A DNA stretch of 10,991 bases from Candidatus Methylomirabilota bacterium (lineage in GTDB: Bacteria; Methylomirabilota; Methylomirabilia; Methylomirabilales; Methylomirabilaceae), in assembly GCA_028869615.1 (NCBI GenBank), contig JAGWRQ010000057.1, positions 1 to 10,991 on the forward strand, read 5' to 3'. The position numbers were made by a program, and so were the translations under genes. Below the pieces are notes generated by a model. That model had not been told where the DNA came from and searched no databases. It was given only the letters and a program-made list of their open reading frames with translations. The number at the start of each line of letters is the position of its first letter. Positions within the stretch are counted from its first letter, which is position 1. This document shows positions 1 to 6,084 of this stretch, piece after piece.

Positions 1-165
1 GTGGCGAAGTTGACGCAGATTGAAGGACGGCGTCTCACGTTCCGAATCGAGGTCTTCGACGAGGTGGAGAAGATTGCCGAGTGTGAGCACAGGCGGGTCA
101 TCGTTGACCTCGCGCGCTTCCACGACAAGGCCGGAAGAAAGGCGGGAGGGACGAGGGGCTCGTGA
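1..165 (+). CDS. Thioesterase family protein (hotdog fold), C-terminal end only
   Basis: The frame is open from the first base of the window and ends at TGA 163-165, giving the last 54 residues of a protein whose start lies outside. The fragment has the pattern of the last strands of a hotdog thioesterase of the fluoroacetyl-CoA thioesterase-like (FlK/YbgC-like) type: a K-L-T-Q-I-E-G-R-R-L-T-F-R-I-E strand, a D-E-V-E-K-I-A-E turn, then the E-H-R-R-V-I-V-D strand before a basic tail. Such proteins hydrolyse acyl-CoA thioesters in the cytoplasm. The substrate cannot be read from this piece because the catalytic residues lie upstream. It ends 82 bp before rtcA, which has its own promoter, so the two are probably not tightly co-regulated. 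The family call is made from the strand pattern alone and is moderate. Confidence 0.55.
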   Translation: MAKLTQIEGRRLTFRIEVFDEVEKIAECEHRRVIVDLARFHDKAGRKAGGTRGS

Positions 166-199
166 GTGAAGCTGTCGGATCCAGCGCCTTAGAGTTTCC

Positions 200-228
200 T
201 TGACAGTTTCCGCGACCGGGCAAATAAT
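200..228 (+). promoter_or_regulatory. Sigma70-type promoter of the rtcA operon
   Basis: A consensus -35 TTGACA (200-205) is separated by exactly 17 bp from AATAAT (223-228, 5 of 6 matches to TATAAT). Transcription should start near 235, about a dozen bases before the ATG at 248. The TTG that opens the longest rtcA reading frame is the first triplet of this -35 box, so it cannot be the translation start of a transcript made here. The match is seen directly; activity is inferred. Confidence 0.7.
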
Positions 229-247
229 ACCCTTCCGGATTCGGAGT

Positions 248-1393
248 ATGTCTCACAATAGCGAAGATGGTGTCAGTGTGACGGCAAATTCCGTTCTACG
301 GATAGACGGATCATACGGCGAGGGGGGCGGGCAGATTCTCAGGACGGCCCTGGCCCTGTCCGCCGTCCTCGGCAGGCCTGTTGAGCTTATCAAGATTCGG
401 GCGGGCCGAAAAAGGACCGGCTTGCAACCACAGCACCTTTCGTGTGTCAAGGCGCTCGCTGAGACCACGGGCGCCGAGGTGCATGGGGCGGAGATCGGCT
501 CGTCTCGCCTTCATTTTGTTCCTGGACCGATCACTGGAGGAGCACGTCGGTTAGACGTCGGGACAGCCGGTGCGGTGTCGCTCGTGTTTCACGCCATCCT
601 GACGCCACTTGCATTTGCTGACCAACCATCGGCTCTTGTCCTCACAGGCGGCACGCACGTTCCATGGAGTCCGTCGGCTCCATACATCTCCGAGGTCTTT
701 CTGCCGATGGTGGAGCGGATGGGACTGACCGCCACCTGGCAAGTGCGACGGGGCGGCTTTTACCCCAAGGGGGGTGGCGAGGTGCGGGCCGTCGTGCAAC
801 CGCTGACGCGGCTGAGCTCGATCGACCTCACGCATCGCGGAGCGCTGCTGGCTATCCGGGGTATATCAGCCGTAGCCGGACTCTCCAGAGGGATCGCCGA
901 GCGACAGGCCGATCGAGTCCGATGCCGGCTCGCCGACGCCGGGCACAAGATCGACATCGAGATCGCCGAGCTGAACGCCGCGTGCCCGGGCGACAGCGTG
1001 TTTCTATGGGCTGAATTCGAGCAGGCTCGCGCCGGTTTTGGCGCGCTTGGCGAGCGCGGCAAACCCGCCGAGCGCGTGGCCGATGAAGCCGCCGATGCCT
1101 TACTCGACTTTCTCGCCGGCGATGCCGCTACGGAAAGCCATCTGGCAGATCAGCTCGCGGTGCTCATGGCGCTGGCGAACGGTCGCTCGGTCCTCACGAC
1201 GGCGCGCGTGAGCCAACATCTGCTCACAAACCTGTGGACGATACAGCAGTTTCTGCCGATAGGAGTCTCGCTTGAAGGCCGGCTCGGTGAACCAGGTCGG
1301 CTCAGCATCGACGGGGTTGGGCTGAAGACCTCCTCATGGGGGGCGATGGCGGCGGCCCGCTCCCCTGCCTGTGCGTCGCACGCAGACAGGTGA
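248..1393 (+). CDS. rtcA: RNA 3'-terminal phosphate cyclase
   Basis: RtcA uses ATP to convert RNA 3'-phosphate ends to 2',3'-cyclic phosphates, through an enzyme-AMP intermediate, in RNA repair. The 381-residue product has the family landmarks in order: I-D-G-S-Y-G-E-G-G-G-Q-I-L-R-T (about 19-33), the I-R-A-G-R-K-R-T-G-L-Q-P-Q-H-L block (50-64), G-T-A-G-A-V-S-L-V (105-113), G-G-T-H-V-P-W-S-P-S-A-P (134-145), G-G-F-Y-P-K-G-G-G-E (169-178), and Q-H-L-L-T-N (323-328), whose His324 aligns with the His that is adenylated in E. coli RtcA. Length is slightly above the usual 340 or so, with about 20 extra C-terminal residues. ATG 248 was chosen because the longer TTG 200 start overlaps the -35 box; GTG 278 (371 aa), nearer the conserved domain, is a fair alternative, and neither has a good Shine-Dalgarno site. 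No rtcB or rtcR is present. It leads a run with the acetyltransferase 8 bp downstream. Confidence 0.93.
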   Translation: MSHNSEDGVSVTANSVLRIDGSYGEGGGQILRTALALSAVLGRPVELIKIRAGRKRTGLQPQHLSCVKALAETTGAEVHGAEIGSSRLHFVPGPITGGARRLDVGTAGAVSLVFHAILTPLAFADQPSALVLTGGTHVPWSPSAPYISEVFLPMVERMGLTATWQVRRGGFYPKGGGEVRAVVQPLTRLSSIDLTHRGALLAIRGISAVAGLSRGIAERQADRVRCRLADAGHKIDIEIAELNAACPGDSVFLWAEFEQARAGFGALGERGKPAERVADEAADALLDFLAGDAATESHLADQLAVLMALANGRSVLTTARVSQHLLTNLWTIQQFLPIGVSLEGRLGEPGRLSIDGVGLKTSSWGAMAAARSPACASHADR

Positions 1394-1401
1394 GGCAGCG
1401 C

Positions 1402-1851
1402 ATGGTGAGGAGGGCAAAGACGACCGATGTCCCGGCCATTGCGCGCCTGGTGAATCTATACGCGCAACAGGGCGAACTGCTCCCACTGACGCTGCAGGAG
1501 CTCGCTGACCGGGTCGGCGATTTTCATGTTGTTGAGCAGGATGGGCAGATCGCCGGGGTCTGCTCGCTCTTCGTCTATGGGGCAGACCTGGCGGAGATTC
1601 GATCGCTGGCCGTCCGGCCCGAGTGTGAGGGTAAGGGGATCGGCCGCGCAGTGACCGAGGCCTGCATCGCCGTAGCGAAACAGCGTCCGATCAGGCGCGT
1701 CTTTGCCCTGACCTATAAGCCGGCTTTCTTTGAGCGCCTGGGATTCCGCGTCGTTGACAGGCTCACACTGCCGGAGAAGGTGTGGAAGGATTGTCGCCAG
1801 TGCAGCAAGTGGGACCACTGCGACGAGGTGGCGGTCCTCCTCGAACTGTAA
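1402..1851 (+). CDS. GNAT N-acetyltransferase, short ArgA-like type
   Basis: A 149-residue single-domain GNAT enzyme that would transfer an acetyl group from acetyl-CoA. Residues 1-20 (R-R-A-K-T-T-D-V-P-A-I-A) form the usual first strand and helix. The A-E-I-R-S-L-A-V strand (64-71) leads into the acetyl-CoA pyrophosphate loop E-C-E-G-K-G-I-G-R-A (74-83), and F-A-L-T-Y-K-P-A-F-F-E-R-L-G-F (101-115) is the C-terminal signature. This arrangement matches short bacterial proteins annotated as amino-acid N-acetyltransferase (N-acetylglutamate synthase-like, arginine biosynthesis), but the true substrate is not proven. The tail has three cysteines, Cys131, Cys134 and Cys140, in a D-C-R-Q-C-S-K-W-D-H-C-D-E pattern that I associate with this subfamily and that could bind metal. 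ATG 1402 is chosen over an upstream in-frame ATG (1336, inside rtcA) because AGGTGAGG (1388-1395) sits 6 bp before it. It begins 8 bp after rtcA, so co-transcription is likely. Confidence 0.82.
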   Translation: MVRRAKTTDVPAIARLVNLYAQQGELLPLTLQELADRVGDFHVVEQDGQIAGVCSLFVYGADLAEIRSLAVRPECEGKGIGRAVTEACIAVAKQRPIRRVFALTYKPAFFERLGFRVVDRLTLPEKVWKDCRQCSKWDHCDEVAVLLEL

Positions 1852-1873
1852 TGGAGATAGCAGGATAGTCGCC

Positions 1874-2758
1874 ATGGACCGATCATCGGCCGGAGGCCGT
1901 TGTCAGATTTTTGCTGTGTCCGATGCTACCGGCGCCACTGCGGAGCTGGTCGTCCGAGCCGCGTTGGCCCAGTTTCAGGTAGCAGAAGTGGAGATCCGCC
2001 GGCTTCCCAATATCCGAACGGTCGGTGAGGTGCGATGCGCGATCGAGGCGGCCCAAGCGAGCAAAGGGATCATCGTACATACGCTGGTATCAGAGGAGCT
2101 TCGTCAGGCCGTGTTACGGGAAGGGCGGGAGCGGGGAGTAGAAACCATCGACCTGATCGGACCGCTCCTGCTTCGCCTGAGCGACCAGTTGCGCGTTCCG
2201 CCGCTCATGCAGCCCGGTCTATTCCGACAACTGGGGCAGGAGTATCTCCAGCGGATCGAGGCCATTGAATACACCGTCAAACACGACGACGGCCAGCACC
2301 CGCTTGGACTTGACCATGCTGACATCGTCTTGGTCGGCATCTCGAGGACCTCCAAGACGCCGTTGAGCATCTACTTGGCCGGGAAGGGATGGCGGGTGGC
2401 GAACGTTCCGGTCATTCTCAATCTTCCGCTGCCAGGCCGGTTGATGACGATCGATCAAGACCGGATCGTCGGGCTCATTGTCGGCGTAGACCGGTTGGTA
2501 GAGTTGCGGCGGGCGAGACTCGAGCGCAAGCATATGCCTGTCGCTGAAGCCTACGCGGCGTCGGAGAAGGTGCGCGCGGAGCTGTCTTACAGCCGGGCGC
2601 TCTTTCGTAAGGCGGGCTGGCCGGTCATCGATATGACCAGTAAATCGATCGAGGAGGCGGCGAGCGAACTGCTGACGCTTGTTGCCACGCCTGACGCGTC
2701 GCAGCCCGCTGAGCGGAAGCGTACCGGCGCCCGTCGGAAGAGTAAGGGAAGGACGTAG
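1874..2758 (+). CDS. Pyruvate,phosphate dikinase / PEP synthase regulatory protein (DUF299 kinase-phosphorylase)
   Basis: This cytoplasmic bifunctional enzyme switches PPDK or PEP synthase off by ADP-dependent phosphorylation of an active-site-adjacent threonine, and on again by phosphate-dependent removal (family known as PDRP/PSRP; E. coli PpsR). The 294-residue product starts with the typical I-F-A-V-S-D-A-T-G-A-T-A-E (12-24; S-D-S-T-G in many members). It carries the family P-loop G-I-S-R-T-S-K-T-P-L-S (155-165), followed by L-A-G-K-G-W-R-V-A-N-V-P (168-179). A basic, low-complexity tail (about 278-294) extends beyond the usual length of about 270. ATG 1874 gives the proper N-terminus, with AGGA (1862-1865) 8 bp upstream; longer in-frame starts fall inside the preceding gene. 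It lies 22 bp after the acetyltransferase, in the same run. Neither PPDK nor PEP synthase is in the window, so which of the two it controls is undetermined and no symbol is given. Confidence 0.93.
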   Translation: MDRSSAGGRCQIFAVSDATGATAELVVRAALAQFQVAEVEIRRLPNIRTVGEVRCAIEAAQASKGIIVHTLVSEELRQAVLREGRERGVETIDLIGPLLLRLSDQLRVPPLMQPGLFRQLGQEYLQRIEAIEYTVKHDDGQHPLGLDHADIVLVGISRTSKTPLSIYLAGKGWRVANVPVILNLPLPGRLMTIDQDRIVGLIVGVDRLVELRRARLERKHMPVAEAYAASEKVRAELSYSRALFRKAGWPVIDMTSKSIEEAASELLTLVATPDASQPAERKRTGARRKSKGRT

Positions 2759-2805
2759 CCTGGCATGTATGGCCAGCTTTATACCGAGGAAACCCAGGGG
2801 GGTCG

Positions 2806-3402
2806 ATGACAAAGCCGCAGATGACGAGATCACAGGCTAAGAAGGAGGCAAAACAGAAGGCAAGACAGGAACGGGCGGGGGAGCAGAAGGCAAAGCGCCA
2901 TCAGAGGCTTACGGGGCAGATCGGGCTGTATGCCGCTCTCGCGATCATCCTGCTGGTGGCCGGCTACTGGGGCTATGGCAAGATGACGGAACAGCATGCC
3001 TGGACTACGGTCCCGATCCTACCGAGCCCCCATGTTCCCCTCGGGACTCCGCACCCGCCGTATAACAGCGATCCGCCAACATCAGGGCCTCATGCGCCAG
3101 GACTGGCTCGATGGGGCGTGTACACCGAACCGGTTCCCAAGGAGATGCAGGTGCACAATCTCGAAGATGGCGGGGTGGTCATTCAATACTCCTGTCAAGA
3201 TTGTCCTGACCTGGTCAAACAGCTCACCACGATTGCAGAGCGTTACGATCGCGTGATCCTCGCGCCATACGCCGGCTTGGATCGGAAGATCGCGCTGACG
3301 GCATGGGGCAGGATCGACAAGTTTGATGAGTTCGATGAGGCGCGCATCGTTACGTTCATCAAGGCCCACATCGGAATCGACCACCACCGTGAGGGGGGCT
3401 AA
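2806..3402 (+). CDS. Membrane-anchored DUF3105 domain protein
   Basis: Function is unknown. The 198-residue product has a strongly basic, coiled-coil-like N-terminus rich in Lys, Arg, Glu and Gln (1-35), one hydrophobic transmembrane segment (about 38-56), and a C-terminal domain that should lie outside the membrane by the positive-inside rule. That domain shows the DUF3105 pattern: H-P-P-Y-N-S-D-P-P-T-S-G-P-H (83-96), W-G-V-Y (103-106), V-H-N-L-E (116-120) and G-V-V-I-Q-Y (123-128). The family usually has L-E-H-G after the last His; here it is L-E-D-G, with Asp121 in the His place, and a C-Q-D-C pair follows at 130-133. Metal or thiol redox roles are possible but unproven. AGGGGGG (2796-2802) lies just 3 bp before ATG 2806; ATG 2821 in the same frame is an alternative. 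It is last in the rtcA run, 47 bp after its neighbour. Confidence 0.82.
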   Translation: MTKPQMTRSQAKKEAKQKARQERAGEQKAKRHQRLTGQIGLYAALAIILLVAGYWGYGKMTEQHAWTTVPILPSPHVPLGTPHPPYNSDPPTSGPHAPGLARWGVYTEPVPKEMQVHNLEDGGVVIQYSCQDCPDLVKQLTTIAERYDRVILAPYAGLDRKIALTAWGRIDKFDEFDEARIVTFIKAHIGIDHHREGG

Positions 3403-3406
3403 TCTG

Positions 3407-4270
3407 TTATGGCCACGAGCTCAGCGCCGATCGTAGCCAGAGGCCGCCGGCCAACAAAAGCTTCCGGGGTTTGCCGATAGTGATCTTCCCGTGGAAGACA
3501 TCGTACTGCCGCGCTTCAAGCCTGAGCAATAGGCGGTAGTAAATGGCGCGCATGATCTCTGCGGCCAGCAGTGACCGCTCATCCTCTGCCGTCAAGGCGG
3601 CTGAGGCGGCTCGAAAAAAGCCTCGGGCTCGCTCACATTGAAATCGCATCAGCTCTGTGAAGGCGTGGTTGTAACGCCCCGCCAGCAGCTCTTCTTCAGA
3701 ATATCCGAACTGCCTCAACTCATCCTGCGGGAGATAGATCCGTCCTCGTTGCGCATCAGCCCCCACATCCCGAAGAATGTTGGTCAGTTGAAAGGCGATG
3801 CCCAGTTGTTCGGCGTACGTCTTTGTCTGCGGATTGGTGTAGCCGAAGATTTCGATGCAGATGAGGCCCACAATCGACGCCACGCGGTAGCAATACGGGT
3901 AGAGCTCTTCAAATGTGGCATATCTGGTGTGAGTGAGGTCCATCTCCATGCCATTGAGCAACTCTTCGAAATAGACCTTCGGGATATGAAACCGGCGCGC
4001 GGCTTGACCAACGGCAGTGATGATAGGGGGACCAACGCTGTCCTCGAAGTAAGTATCGAGCGCTTTTCGCCACCGGGTCAGCGCATCAACGGGATTTACT
4101 CCAGCGTTTGACTCGTCCACCAGATCGTCGCTGAGTCGGCAGAAGGCGTATACGGCGTAGAGCGCCTCGCGTTTTGGCTTTGGGAGGAAGAGAAATGCGT
4201 AATAGAAATTCGACCCACTCTGCTTGGTGATCGTGCGGCTGTTGGTCCGGAGGTCATCCACCTGATTCAT
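3407..4270 (-). CDS. hpnD: Presqualene diphosphate synthase HpnD-like (squalene/phytoene synthase family)
   Basis: Members of this trans-isoprenyl diphosphate synthase family join two prenyl diphosphates head to head. HpnD makes presqualene diphosphate from two farnesyl diphosphates, the first step of the HpnD-HpnC-HpnE squalene route to hopanoids. The 287-residue product shows S-N-F-Y-Y-A-F-L-F-L-P (20-30), Y-A-F-C-R-L-S-D-D-L-V-D-E (41-53, first aspartate motif D49-D52 with D48), M-E-M-D (108-111), Y-C-Y-R-V-A-S-I-V-G (126-135), and N-I-L-R-D-V-G-A-D-A-Q-R-G-R-I-Y-L-P (164-181, second motif D168/D172). Length and the R-Q-Y-D-V-F end fit HpnD best; CrtB phytoene synthase is the main alternative, and no other hopanoid or carotenoid gene is in the window. 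ATG at 4270 is chosen because a promoter sits directly upstream; a longer frame would read through that promoter. No Shine-Dalgarno site is present. It converges on the DUF3105 gene, 4 bp away. Confidence 0.8.
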   Translation of the reverse strand: MNQVDDLRTNSRTITKQSGSNFYYAFLFLPKPKREALYAVYAFCRLSDDLVDESNAGVNPVDALTRWRKALDTYFEDSVGPPIITAVGQAARRFHIPKVYFEELLNGMEMDLTHTRYATFEELYPYCYRVASIVGLICIEIFGYTNPQTKTYAEQLGIAFQLTNILRDVGADAQRGRIYLPQDELRQFGYSEEELLAGRYNHAFTELMRFQCERARGFFRAASAALTAEDERSLLAAEIMRAIYYRLLLRLEARQYDVFHGKITIGKPRKLLLAGGLWLRSALSSWP

Positions 4271-4277
4271 ACACCGT

Positions 4278-4306
4278 ATTATAGAAAAATCAGGCCTCGG
4301 AGGCAA
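4278..4306 (-). promoter_or_regulatory. Promoter of hpnD giving a probable leaderless transcript
   Basis: On the minus strand TTGCCT (4306-4301, 4 of 6 to TTGACA) is followed after exactly 17 bp by a perfect TATAAT (4283-4278). Initiation about 7 bp downstream falls at 4271-4272, one or two bases from the ATG (4270-4268). Together with the lack of any Shine-Dalgarno sequence this predicts leaderless translation. Positions are read from sequence; the transcript start is inferred. Confidence 0.65.
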
Positions 4307-4337
4307 ACTGGCGATGACTCGTATCAGTATTACAGCA

Positions 4338-4395
4338 TTCCACCGGTTCCACCGTGAAAAGGGGTTGACACTTGCGCCTCCCGTAGCCCTATACT
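4338..4395 (+). promoter_or_regulatory. Promoter of the alpha/beta hydrolase gene with an upstream tandem repeat
   Basis: A consensus -35 TTGACA (4365-4370) is followed by TATACT (4390-4395, 5 of 6) at a longer-than-ideal spacing of 19 bp. Just upstream, TTCCACCG occurs twice in direct repeat (4338-4345 and 4347-4354) with a 9 bp period. Its position, roughly -64 to -48, is where an activator could bind to help a promoter with poor spacing. The 188 bp intergenic region also carries the divergent hpnD promoter. The activator idea is inference. Confidence 0.5.
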
Positions 4396-4458
4396 AATAA
4401 GCTTTTGATAATGAAGCAATTAATGCATCGGCATAATTCCCGTAGAAAGGAGCGCAGA

Positions 4459-5529
4459 ATGGATTATTGGTCGCGAGTCGGCAAGATATGCCGGACGGCG
4501 GTCGCTATGGTCGTGATAAGCGCCGCTACCGTGAGCGCAGCGGAACAGGAGAACGCCGTTGTCAAGGAGGAGTTTTTGGTACAAGGCAGGGACCAGGGGG
4601 TGAAGCTGTTCGTTCGAGAAAAGCGGCTCACAAACTTGCCGAAGATCGCCAAAGAGAATGCGGTGCTGTTTATTCACGGTCTTCCAGGTCCCGCCTCAGT
4701 CATTTTTGATCTCGCCGTTCCCGGGTATTCTTGGTTGGAATATATGGCCGAACGCGGCTTTGACGCTTTTACCTTGGATATCAGGGGATTCGGACGTTCG
4801 ACCAGGCCGGCGGAGATGAAAGAATCTCCGGATAAGAACCTTCCCCTCGTTCGGGCAGATCAGGTGGTGCGGGATATTGATGTCGCCGTCGATTACATCC
4901 GTTCCAAGCGCAAGGTGGATAAGGTCAGCATCATCGGATACTCTATTGGCGCCTCCTGGTCCGCCCTGTATGCGACGCTGCACCCGGAAAAGGTGAACAA
5001 GCTGGTCATGTTCGGGGCGATTTATGGGAAGAATTCCACCTTCGTCAGTACGTTCGGTGACCCGACCAACCCGGACCGACCGTACTTTGAAATGGGGGCG
5101 TATCGCTACCTCGCCCGGAAGGAGATGCTTGAGCAGTGGGATGGGTGGATCAAGCCCGAGTTCCAGGATCAATGGCGAGACAGAGAGGTCATCGATACCT
5201 GGATCGGCGCGCTCTTGAGCTCCGATCCTACAGCCAAACAACGCAGTCCGGAATCGATCCAGGTTCCCAACGGTCCGTACATCGATTGGCATGAAATCCA
5301 CGCGGGCCGATCGTTGTTCGATCCGGCGAGGATCAAGGCGCCGACTATGATTGTTCGGGGGAGCGCAGAAGAGCTGATGACCAACGAAGCGGCCGATGAG
5401 CTCCTCCAACGGCTCACGTCGGCGCCGTTCAAGCGGCGTCTGGACATCGGGGATTCGACTCATTATGCCCTGCTGGAGAAGAACCGCCTCCAGCTCTATC
5501 GTGGCGTTCAGAACTTCCTGGAAGAGTGA
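4459..5529 (+). CDS. Exported alpha/beta hydrolase
   Basis: A 356-residue alpha/beta-hydrolase-fold protein, probably an esterase, lipase or related enzyme; the substrate is not evident. A Sec signal peptide is clear: a basic start (R6, K9, R12), a hydrophobic core (A14-A23), and a V-S-A cleavage site before A28-E29. The mature domain has the oxyanion-hole H-G-L-P-G-P (73-78), the strand D-I-R-G-F-G-R-S (107-114), the nucleophile elbow G-Y-S-I-G (160-164, Ser162) and the catalytic-His region D-S-T-H-Y-A-L-L-E (332-340, His335). The acid loop reads R-G-S-A-E-E-L (300-306), so Glu304 stands where an Asp is usual; triads with Glu are known in this fold. ATG 4459 is chosen because AAAGGAG (4446-4452) is 6 bp upstream and because it exposes the signal peptide; an in-frame ATG at 4405 lacks both. 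It is divergent from hpnD and followed at once by a hairpin. Confidence 0.85.
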   Translation: MDYWSRVGKICRTAVAMVVISAATVSAAEQENAVVKEEFLVQGRDQGVKLFVREKRLTNLPKIAKENAVLFIHGLPGPASVIFDLAVPGYSWLEYMAERGFDAFTLDIRGFGRSTRPAEMKESPDKNLPLVRADQVVRDIDVAVDYIRSKRKVDKVSIIGYSIGASWSALYATLHPEKVNKLVMFGAIYGKNSTFVSTFGDPTNPDRPYFEMGAYRYLARKEMLEQWDGWIKPEFQDQWRDREVIDTWIGALLSSDPTAKQRSPESIQVPNGPYIDWHEIHAGRSLFDPARIKAPTMIVRGSAEELMTNEAADELLQRLTSAPFKRRLDIGDSTHYALLEKNRLQLYRGVQNFLEE

Positions 5530-5558
5530 CTCCAGGAGGGGACGCTCCCCTGCTGGAG
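5530..5558 (+). terminator. Perfect two-part hairpin directly after the hydrolase stop codon
   Basis: CTCCAG (5530-5535) pairs with CTGGAG (5553-5558) and AGGGGA (5537-5542) with TCCCCT (5546-5551), separated by one G-G mismatch and closing on a 3-base loop CGC. It abuts the stop codon. No T tract follows, so it is not a classic intrinsic terminator; it may weaken read-through, protect the 3' end, or need a factor. The structure is seen; the role is inferred. Confidence 0.45.
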
Positions 5559-5708
5559 CTTCGGAAGAGTCGGCATTGTGAGTGGATCGCCCTTGAAGGA
5601 AGGGAGAGCGATGCGTTATGATGAGTGTGTCAGTTGACTGTTGGAGGAATGTGGTGTTCCTTGTTGCAGATTATGTGGCTATCGATGATCGGGTTTTGAG
5701 AGGGGATC

Positions 5709-6047
5709 ATGGCGTTGCAAGAGGAGTTTCGAGATCCGTTTGAGCGCATCAACGTGGAGACGGCCAAGGAGCTGATCGAAGCGGGGGGCGTCGTCGTGGT
5801 TGATGTGCGGGAACCGGCAGAGTGGAGCCAGGGGCATATCCCCAAGGCCGTACATATCCCTTTGGGAACGCTGATGAACCGTCCGCGGGAGTTGCTTCAG
5901 CAGGATGGCATCATCTTCGTATGCGCCGAAGGGATCCGGAGCGCGGTGGCCTGCGAGGTTGCCGCGGCTATCGGCAAGACGCAGCTGTATAACCTCGAAG
6001 GGGGAACCAAGGCCTGGCTGAAGCAAGGCTATCCCCTTACACGATGA
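5709..6047 (+). CDS. Single-domain rhodanese-like protein
   Basis: A 112-residue cytoplasmic rhodanese domain, a sulfur carrier or thiosulfate:acceptor sulfurtransferase that forms a persulfide on its active cysteine. Seen are I-N-V-E-T-A-K-E-L-I (14-23), the V-V-V-D-V-R-E-P-A-E-W (29-39) strand and turn, G-H-I-P-K-A-V-H-I-P (42-51), the active loop C-A-E-G-I-R-S (72-78) with Cys72, and Y-N-L-E-G-G-T-K-A-W (near 93-102) that closes the fold. Length is complete for a stand-alone domain and there is no signal peptide or second domain. AGGGG (5701-5705) lies 3 bp before ATG 5709. The 179 bp upstream hold the hydrolase hairpin and no recognisable gene, though an eight-codon frame with a strong ribosome site occurs at 5611-5637. 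The phosphohexomutase gene starts 37 bp downstream, so co-transcription is likely; nothing shows a functional link. The physiological sulfur acceptor is unknown. Confidence 0.9.
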   Translation: MALQEEFRDPFERINVETAKELIEAGGVVVVDVREPAEWSQGHIPKAVHIPLGTLMNRPRELLQQDGIIFVCAEGIRSAVACEVAAAIGKTQLYNLEGGTKAWLKQGYPLTR

Positions 6048-6084
6048 TCACGATCCACTTATGGTCGTCTGACTCCGTTGACTG

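Noticed and set aside
2760..2780. Small stem CTGGC/GCCAG followed by CTTTATA between the regulatory kinase gene and the DUF3105 gene, as a terminator
   Set aside because: Only five base pairs, a seven-base loop and three Ts; too weak, and the genes look co-transcribed.
2219..2833. Open frame of 204 codons on the minus strand within the regulatory kinase gene
   Set aside because: It is a shadow of a well-conserved gene; the composition follows GC-rich codon bias on the other strand.
4696..5463. Long open frame of 255 codons on the minus strand within the hydrolase gene
   Set aside because: It is antisense to a gene with clear motifs and a signal peptide, and its own translation has no recognisable domain.
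5590..5604. CCCTT/AAGGG hairpin upstream of the rhodanese gene as a regulatory element
   Set aside because: Five base pairs only, within a purine-rich run; no riboswitch-like structure could be recognised.
5649..5699. Frame of 16 codons ending just before the rhodanese start
   Set aside because: GGAGG lies one base from the ATG, no conservation evidence, and the composition looks non-coding.
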